A stretch of DNA of 46,282 bases. Origin: Clostridium sp. CAG:628 (GTDB lineage: Bacteria > Bacillota_I > Bacilli_A > RF39 > UBA660). A program made the translations under genes and the position numbers. This document shows, piece by piece, positions 41,544 to 46,282 of the stretch. The first letter of the stretch is position 1. Each line of letters starts with the position of its first letter. Location: positions 67,431 to 113,712 of the forward strand of contig FR902241.1 of assembly GCA_000438415.1 (NCBI GenBank), read 5' to 3'. Below the pieces are notes generated by a model. That model did not search any database. It saw only the letters and a program-made list of their open reading frames with translations, and was not told the DNA's origin.

Positions 41544-43800
41544 AATTCATCACATATGGATCACTTTGTGTGCCAGAACCTGTTACTTTTACATCAGACT
41601 TTAGAGCCATGACTGGACTGAAAAATCCGGAGTTAGTGACATTGTCGCCAGAGTAGTAGCCAACATACCCGTTAGTCTTAACAAGAAACGCAAAATAAGC
41701 ACTAGATGAATCTGGGGTTATTAACAATTGAGAAGTTGAACTTCCTTGATATAACCAGTTGTTTTTATAACATGCTGCTGTCCCAAAATAATTATATGCC
41801 TTGATGGTTCTTGCACAGTCACTTGCTAGTACCCCGTACCCGTAGTCGCTTGGATACATTAGTCCTACACTTCCTGTAAATGTTATTGTCCTATTATAGC
41901 TTGTACTTGATGTTTTACCTGGCGTACTTCCTCTTTCTGCTTTATACCATCCCTCTGATGTTAGTGATGTAAATGAACTTGATGTTCCTAAATACATTTT
42001 ATAGTTAACTGCGTTTTTGTAGTTTGTTAGTGAATATGTACTAGATATTGTTGCATACAGTGTTGTATTTGGCCAGTGGTTTGTTTGGTTTGAGTCATAA
42101 GCAGCACTTTCATACCCTACTTTTCTTACTCTTATTACATCTTCTTTATTTTCTCCATCAGGAAACAATCCTATTATTCTCCAAAGCTCCTTTGTTCCAT
42201 CTGTTTTCTCCATTTGTATATAATTATTTGGATCTGTTCCTTCATATCTATATCCGTTTTCATTATATACTCCATTTGTATGAGTAGATTCATATGACTT
42301 TATTAAATTAGATAACAAAGTTCCATTTTTCTTAAATGTTATAGTACATGATTTACTTTCTTTAATATTTGATATTGTATAAGTGTTTCCATTTAATGTT
42401 CCATTACAAGTATCACTTTCTAATTCTAGTTTATAACCATCATTTGGTGTTACATTAAATGATGTTACACCATATCTTCCAACTACTTTACTAACTGGAG
42501 AAGTTGATCCATTTATAACATTCAGAGTTACTGTATATCCTTCAGTAAAATCTACTACACAACTTGTTGGTAAGTTTACTGTTGTTAGTATTATTTTTTG
42601 TTTTTCTGTATTCCATTCTCCTACTGACCCATTTGTACATGTTACAGTTTTAGGAATGTATGGGTCACTTTCTTTTGGAAAACTAATAGAAGTTCCATTT
42701 AGTGTTGCACTTGCAAATACTACATCTCCTTTTTCACTTAGTTTATATGGATTTGTTATTGTACCAGACCCTTTTACTTTTACATCACTTTGTAAATATA
42801 TTACTGGTCTTAAGTTACTTGTAGTACTTGCTTCTGTAATATTTCCACTTGTTATGTTTTTAATAGTTGTACCATCCATTACATAATAATTATTTTCATT
42901 TAAGTATGAGTTTATTCCTCCAATGTATGAGTATTCACTTGTATTTAATAATCCAATATTTGAATAAGTACTTGTTGTACAGTTTAATCCTGTACAACTA
43001 AATTTATTTGTTTCTAATACATAATCATTTTTCTTAGTTAATGTGTTATAAAATGTTGTTAGTTCTGTACTTATATTAGTTGTATTTGTTTCTTTAACTG
43101 GGTTAGCAATTATTTTTATTCCGTTAGCTGTCTCATAGTAACCTATTACTCTCCAAATGTTTTTTGTTATATCTGTATCTTCTGGATATTGTAAATAGTT
43201 ATTTATTGCTTCTCCTCCATAGATATTATTACTTGTTTCATTTTCTATTATTGTTTTTAAACTTTCAGTGTAATCTGTTATTCCTTCATACATTTCTGTT
43301 ACTCTTGTATAACCTTCTTTAGTACTATTTAAATCATTATAAGTATAACCTCCATCAACATTAAAGTCTACACTTAGATCACTTGTTGCTTCTATTACTA
43401 TTTTTACTACTTTTTCATATGTTCCTGTACCATTTTTGTTTATCTTACCAGTTGGTAACCATCCTGTATTACTTGAATATTTTACACTTCCTGTACCACT
43501 ATTTATTTTATATGATACTCCATACTTACTTTCTACATCATTTAAACTAGTAATTTTAAGAAGTATTGTACTTGTTTTACCTGAAGGTAAAGTAACTGTT
43601 TTTGTATTTATTGTTTCATTACCTCCAGTAGTAGTTATATCTATTCCATATAACAAATTACTTATAAGCATAGAAGTACTTCTATAGTTACCTGTACTAA
43701 ATATAAATGTTCCATAAGAAAGGCCTACCACTATACTAAACATAACAATAATACCCAAAAACATTCCACTTTTTGTTTTTAACTTATTAATTATTTTCAT
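41542..43800 (-). CDS. Large surface protein with repeated RPxIxLK modules and lectin-like C-terminus
   Basis: 752 residues. An N-terminal membrane helix (about 12-34) ends in YGTFIFSTGNY, like the partial protein at position 1. A beta-domain follows (about 45-165), then a first module ending LRPVIYLQSDVKVKGSGTIT, a repeat domain with two Cys pairs, and a second module starting YRYEGTDPNNYIQMEK...ELWRIIGLF and ending FSPVMALKSDVKVTGSGTQS. The last ~35 codons before this end are richer in G+C than the rest (about 43%). AGGAGT precedes the ATG. Probably anchored outside the cell; ligand unknown. Confidence 0.8.
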   Translation of the reverse strand: MKIINKLKTKSGMFLGIIVMFSIVVGLSYGTFIFSTGNYRSTSMLISNLLYGIDITTTGGNETINTKTVTLPSGKTSTILLKITSLNDVESKYGVSYKINSGTGSVKYSSNTGWLPTGKINKNGTGTYEKVVKIVIEATSDLSVDFNVDGGYTYNDLNSTKEGYTRVTEMYEGITDYTESLKTIIENETSNNIYGGEAINNYLQYPEDTDITKNIWRVIGYYETANGIKIIANPVKETNTTNISTELTTFYNTLTKKNDYVLETNKFSCTGLNCTTSTYSNIGLLNTSEYSYIGGINSYLNENNYYVMDGTTIKNITSGNITEASTTSNLRPVIYLQSDVKVKGSGTITNPYKLSEKGDVVFASATLNGTSISFPKESDPYIPKTVTCTNGSVGEWNTEKQKIILTTVNLPTSCVVDFTEGYTVTLNVINGSTSPVSKVVGRYGVTSFNVTPNDGYKLELESDTCNGTLNGNTYTISNIKESKSCTITFKKNGTLLSNLIKSYESTHTNGVYNENGYRYEGTDPNNYIQMEKTDGTKELWRIIGLFPDGENKEDVIRVRKVGYESAAYDSNQTNHWPNTTLYATISSTYSLTNYKNAVNYKMYLGTSSSFTSLTSEGWYKAERGSTPGKTSSTSYNRTITFTGSVGLMYPSDYGYGVLASDCARTIKAYNYFGTAACYKNNWLYQGSSTSQLLITPDSSSAYFAFLVKTNGYVGYYSGDNVTNSGFFSPVMALKSDVKVTGSGTQSDPYVMN

Positions 43801-43828
43801 AATATCTTACTCCTACTATACTATAATA

Positions 43829-43857
43829 ATTATATAAATAATTTTTAAAAGTGTCAA
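43829..43857 (-). promoter_or_regulatory. Promoter of the 752-residue surface gene
   Basis: Minus strand TTGACA (43852-43857), 17-base spacer, TATAAT (43829-43834). The -35 overlaps the stop codon of the small gene upstream. Confidence 0.85.
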
Positions 43858-44057
43858 TTATTTATTCTTACATTTGCTAAGTTTTTTAACTTATTTTTCT
43901 TATAATAACTTATATCAAAAGCTTCACTTGTATCAACTATAATATTTTTTAACTTATAATTATTATTAACCTTATTTAATTCGGATATAACTTGATCTAT
44001 ATCTACATCTCCTACTAAATCTACATACATTGTATTATCTTGATAAACCATAAACAT
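43854..44057 (-). CDS. 67-residue protein, weakly STAS-like
   Basis: ATG follows TGGAGATGGTGAT. The sequence MYVDLVGDVDIDQVISELNK ... LKNIIVDTSEAFDISYY has the strand-helix-strand rhythm of the first half of STAS domains (anti-sigma-factor antagonists), but it is too short for a whole domain and the DSSG phosphorylation motif is absent. A TATACT (44076-44081) and a Spo0A-box-like site (44108-44114) lie upstream. Function unknown. Confidence 0.6.
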   Translation of the reverse strand: MFMVYQDNTMYVDLVGDVDIDQVISELNKVNNNYKLKNIIVDTSEAFDISYYKKNKLKNLANVRINN

Positions 44058-44107
44058 ATCACCATCTCCAAATAAAGTATAACACTTATTAATATTTTTA
44101 CCTTATA

Positions 44108-44114
44108 TTCGACA
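44108..44114. promoter_or_regulatory. Exact Spo0A box upstream of the 67-residue gene
   Basis: TTCGACA on the plus strand, TGTCGAA on the minus strand, placed just upstream of where the -35 of the TATACT promoter would be; that -35 is poor (AAGGTA). Activator-dependent promoters have this layout. A 7-base match can be chance. Confidence 0.35.
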
Positions 44115-44207
44115 AAGTTAGTTAATATTTTTACTTTACACATTTTTACTACTAAATATTTTAATATTATTAATTTTGTTATATAATAATACCTAGGAGA
44201 TGGTTAT

Positions 44208-45545
44208 ATGTTTAATTTAGGAGTATTAGTTTGTAAAGTAGTAAGTAAAATAAGTAAATTATTTGGTCACGAAGGAAGTGTTATAGGTGGGTCTTATGCA
44301 TTTAAAATAGATAAAGATATTTTAAAAAAAGTTAAATACCCAAAATATATTATAGGTGTTACTGGTTCTAGTGGAAAAGGTTCTACAACAGAATTAGTTG
44401 CGCGTATTTTAAAAGAAAATAATTATAAAGTAGTTTATAATAAAAATGGAAGTAATGTTTTAAATGGTATTGCTTCTTTAATACTAAATAATACTAAAAA
44501 AGGTGTACTTGATGCAGATATTTTATTAATGGAATTAGATGAAAGATATATGAAAGATGTATTAAAGTATTTTGATTTAACACATTTAATATTAACTAAC
44601 ATAACAAGAGACCAACCACCAAGAAACGCACATCCTGAATTTATTCAAGAAGTATTAAGAAAAAGTATAAAAAGTAATACGCATTTAATAATCAATGCTG
44701 ATGATCCACTTATAAAAGCACTTGCATTAAACCATAAAGGAAAAGTAACAACATATGGGCTAGATAAAAACGACTATGCTATTAAAACTAAATTAAACAA
44801 TATAGATGCTGCTTATTGTCCTTTATGTGGTAATAAACTAAAGTATAAATTTTATCAATATGGACATATTGGAATATATAAATGTCCTAATAAAGATTTT
44901 GAAAGAGGAAATGTAGACTACTTAGCACATAATATAAATATTAATAAAGGTTTCATTTACATAAATAAAGAAAAAGTTCACTTACCTAGTAACTTCTTAT
45001 ATTCAGTATACTTTGTAACTGCTTCATTTGCTCTATGTAACGTACTTGGTTTAACTACTGAAGAAATAACTAAAGTAACAAATGATGAAAATTTTATCCC
45101 AAAAAGATTAAATGTATATAATTTCTATAATAGAAAATGGCAAATGCTAGCTAGTAAAAATGAAAACAACTTAAGTTATAAACAAAGTTTAGACTATATA
45201 GTAAATACTAAAGGAAAGAAAACTATTATATTAGGTTTTGATAATTCAAGTAGAAGATATAGTGAAAATGATTTAAGTTGGATATGGGATATAGATTTTG
45301 AAGAACTAAATAATAAATTAGTAGATAAAATTGTATTAGTAGGAAGATTTAAATATGATATGTTAACTAGAATGATATATGCAGGTATATCTAAAAGTAA
45401 AATAATACTTATAGAAGATTTAAATAATGAATTAATTTCTGTATTAAAAAATAAAACTAAAGGTTCTATTTATAGTTGTACTTGTTTTGATAAAGAAATA
45501 GAATTAAAAAGTTTATTAAAGAAAGAAGGTATAACTAATGACTAA
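44208..45545 (+). CDS. murT: Lipid II isoglutaminyl synthase subunit MurT
   Basis: 445 residues, Mur-ligase fold. P-loop GVTGSSGKGSTTE (50-62), TNITRDQ and INADDP motifs, and the C-terminal DUF1727 part with LGFDNSSRRY and SWIWDIDFE are present. The MurT-specific zinc ribbon carries C204, C207 and C226, but the fourth Cys is Lys229 (CPNKD). MurT activates the D-Glu of lipid II with ATP for amidation using ammonia from GatD, whose gene overlaps by 8 bases. A TATAAT lies at 44182-44187. Confidence 0.94.
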   Translation: MFNLGVLVCKVVSKISKLFGHEGSVIGGSYAFKIDKDILKKVKYPKYIIGVTGSSGKGSTTELVARILKENNYKVVYNKNGSNVLNGIASLILNNTKKGVLDADILLMELDERYMKDVLKYFDLTHLILTNITRDQPPRNAHPEFIQEVLRKSIKSNTHLIINADDPLIKALALNHKGKVTTYGLDKNDYAIKTKLNNIDAAYCPLCGNKLKYKFYQYGHIGIYKCPNKDFERGNVDYLAHNININKGFIYINKEKVHLPSNFLYSVYFVTASFALCNVLGLTTEEITKVTNDENFIPKRLNVYNFYNRKWQMLASKNENNLSYKQSLDYIVNTKGKKTIILGFDNSSRRYSENDLSWIWDIDFEELNNKLVDKIVLVGRFKYDMLTRMIYAGISKSKIILIEDLNNELISVLKNKTKGSIYSCTCFDKEIELKSLLKKEGITND

Positions 45546-46272
45546 ATTAAAAATAGCTAACTTATATTATGATATAATGAATTTATATGGAGAAAATGCT
45601 AACATTAGAGCCTTAGTTAAGTTTGCAGAATATCAAGGAATACAAACAGAAGTACATAATTTAACCATTGGAGATAAAATAGATTTTGAAAAATATGATA
45701 TTTATTATATAGGATCAGGTACTGAAAAAAGTGAATTATTAGTATTAAAAGATATTATGAATTATCAAAATGAAATAAGAAAAGCTATAATGACTAATAA
45801 ACATTTCTTAGTAACAGGAAATGCAATAGAATTTTTTGGAGAATATATAAATATAAACGAGGTTAAATACCCTGCTTTAAATATATTTCCATACCGTGTA
45901 CTTCATGAAAATTATAGAATTGTTGGAAGTGTAGTAATGTCTATGACTGGACTTAAAGAAAAAATAATAGGTTTTCAAAATAGATGTGGAATAATGATAG
46001 ATGATGATAGACCACTATTTAAAGTAATTGAAGGAACTGGTTGTTATATTAATTCTAATAAGGAAGGTTATTGGTACAGAAACTTCTTTGGAACATATAT
46101 ATTCGGCCCTTTACTTATTAGAAATCCTCATTTCACTAATTATTTATTAAAAAGTATAATGAGTACTAAAAATAAAAAATATAAATTTAAAATTATAAAT
46201 AATATACCAGAAATAGAAGCATATAATAAATATATAGAAAACTTTAACATTAAAAAAATAGGAAATTACTAA
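45538..46272 (+). CDS. gatD: GatD-like glutamine amidotransferase subunit lacking catalytic residues
   Basis: 244 residues, class I glutaminase-like family, partner of MurT. The fold motifs are kept (IANLYYDIMNLYGENANIRA at the start, GTYIFGPLLIRNPH at the end). The nucleophile Cys of the usual ICGGYQLLG motif is replaced: LVTGNAIEFFG has Gly94. The catalytic His of YLHGPLL is Phe189 (YIFGPLL). These are the positions of Cys94 and His189 in the S. aureus enzyme as I recall it. It should not hydrolyse glutamine; it may persist as a structural partner of MurT. Confidence 0.88.
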   Translation: MTKLKIANLYYDIMNLYGENANIRALVKFAEYQGIQTEVHNLTIGDKIDFEKYDIYYIGSGTEKSELLVLKDIMNYQNEIRKAIMTNKHFLVTGNAIEFFGEYININEVKYPALNIFPYRVLHENYRIVGSVVMSMTGLKEKIIGFQNRCGIMIDDDRPLFKVIEGTGCYINSNKEGYWYRNFFGTYIFGPLLIRNPHFTNYLLKSIMSTKNKKYKFKIINNIPEIEAYNKYIENFNIKKIGNY

Positions 46273-46282
46273 ACAATAAATT

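Overview
The window is a strongly AT-rich, densely coding bacterial chromosome segment that uses the standard code; TGA is a real stop, for example at the end of the FtsW-like gene at 3500-3502. Genes of Bacillota type include GatCAB, a T-box leader on tyrS, a CIRCE/HrcA operator, ThiI paired with a NifS-like desulfurase, MurT/GatD, an LtaS-like enzyme and SEDS/PBP genes. A CotY/CotZ-like coat protein, a KinB-like orphan histidine kinase and Spo0A-box-like sites suggest a spore-forming or recently spore-forming, gut-type member of the Bacilli/Erysipelotrichia side of the phylum. This placement is inferred from gene content only. No rRNA, tRNA, CRISPR array or prophage was seen.

Layout. 1-3500: start of a surface protein behind a leader with a 29-codon ORF and a terminator, an LtaS-like phosphoglycerol transferase, and a SEDS protein. 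3500-7360: an AAA/DUF4143 ATPase and a CIRCE-controlled ClpB without N-domain. 7360-15000: mraY, a class B PBP, a small regulator, trmL and gatCAB. 15000-19480: a Fic remnant, thiI, a cysteine desulfurase and an RNase J paralogue with a broken active site. 19480-23910: a five-gene operon of secreted, lipidated and pilin-like membrane proteins. 23940-26900: topA, a small unknown gene and the coat protein. 27080-31130: two paralogous surface proteins sharing a 593-bp duplicated 5' part, with an IS3 remnant between them. 31200-35820: degenerate EIIB-like protein, sensor kinase, Tyr-rich peptide, inactive-looking phosphoesterase, CPBP protease and T-box tyrS. 36070-37580: AbiE toxin-antitoxin pair. 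37600-40420: a frameshifted gene and an envelope-stress-like operon. 40500-46272: trmB, a coat-like peptide, a 752-residue surface protein, a Spo0A-box-linked small gene, murT and gatD.

How the genes work together. Envelope building recurs throughout (MraY, PBP, FtsW, LtaS-like enzyme, MurT/GatD), alongside protein and tRNA quality control (ClpB, GatCAB, TrmL, TrmB, ThiI, TyrS). A family of cell-surface proteins ending in a shared C-terminal module (RPxIxLK...GxGTxxxPY) appears in four genes.

Most notable observations. (1) The C-terminal coding region of the surface gene at 29581-31047 is about 53% G+C and nearly free of coding-strand adenine (3 of 66 bases at 29737-29802). It has many NNC/NNT codons, encodes a WWSLSP...GVRPAISLK lectin-like motif and is followed by a perfect 22-bp palindrome. 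This is the pattern expected of a variable region diversified by a retroelement (DGR), but no reverse transcriptase or template repeat is in the window. (2) Several enzymes have lost catalytic residues while staying open: GatD (Cys94 to Gly, His189 to Phe), the RNase J-like protein, the phosphoesterase and the EIIB domain. (3) Three or four 10-bp-phased Spo0A-box-like repeats lie upstream of the sensor kinase.
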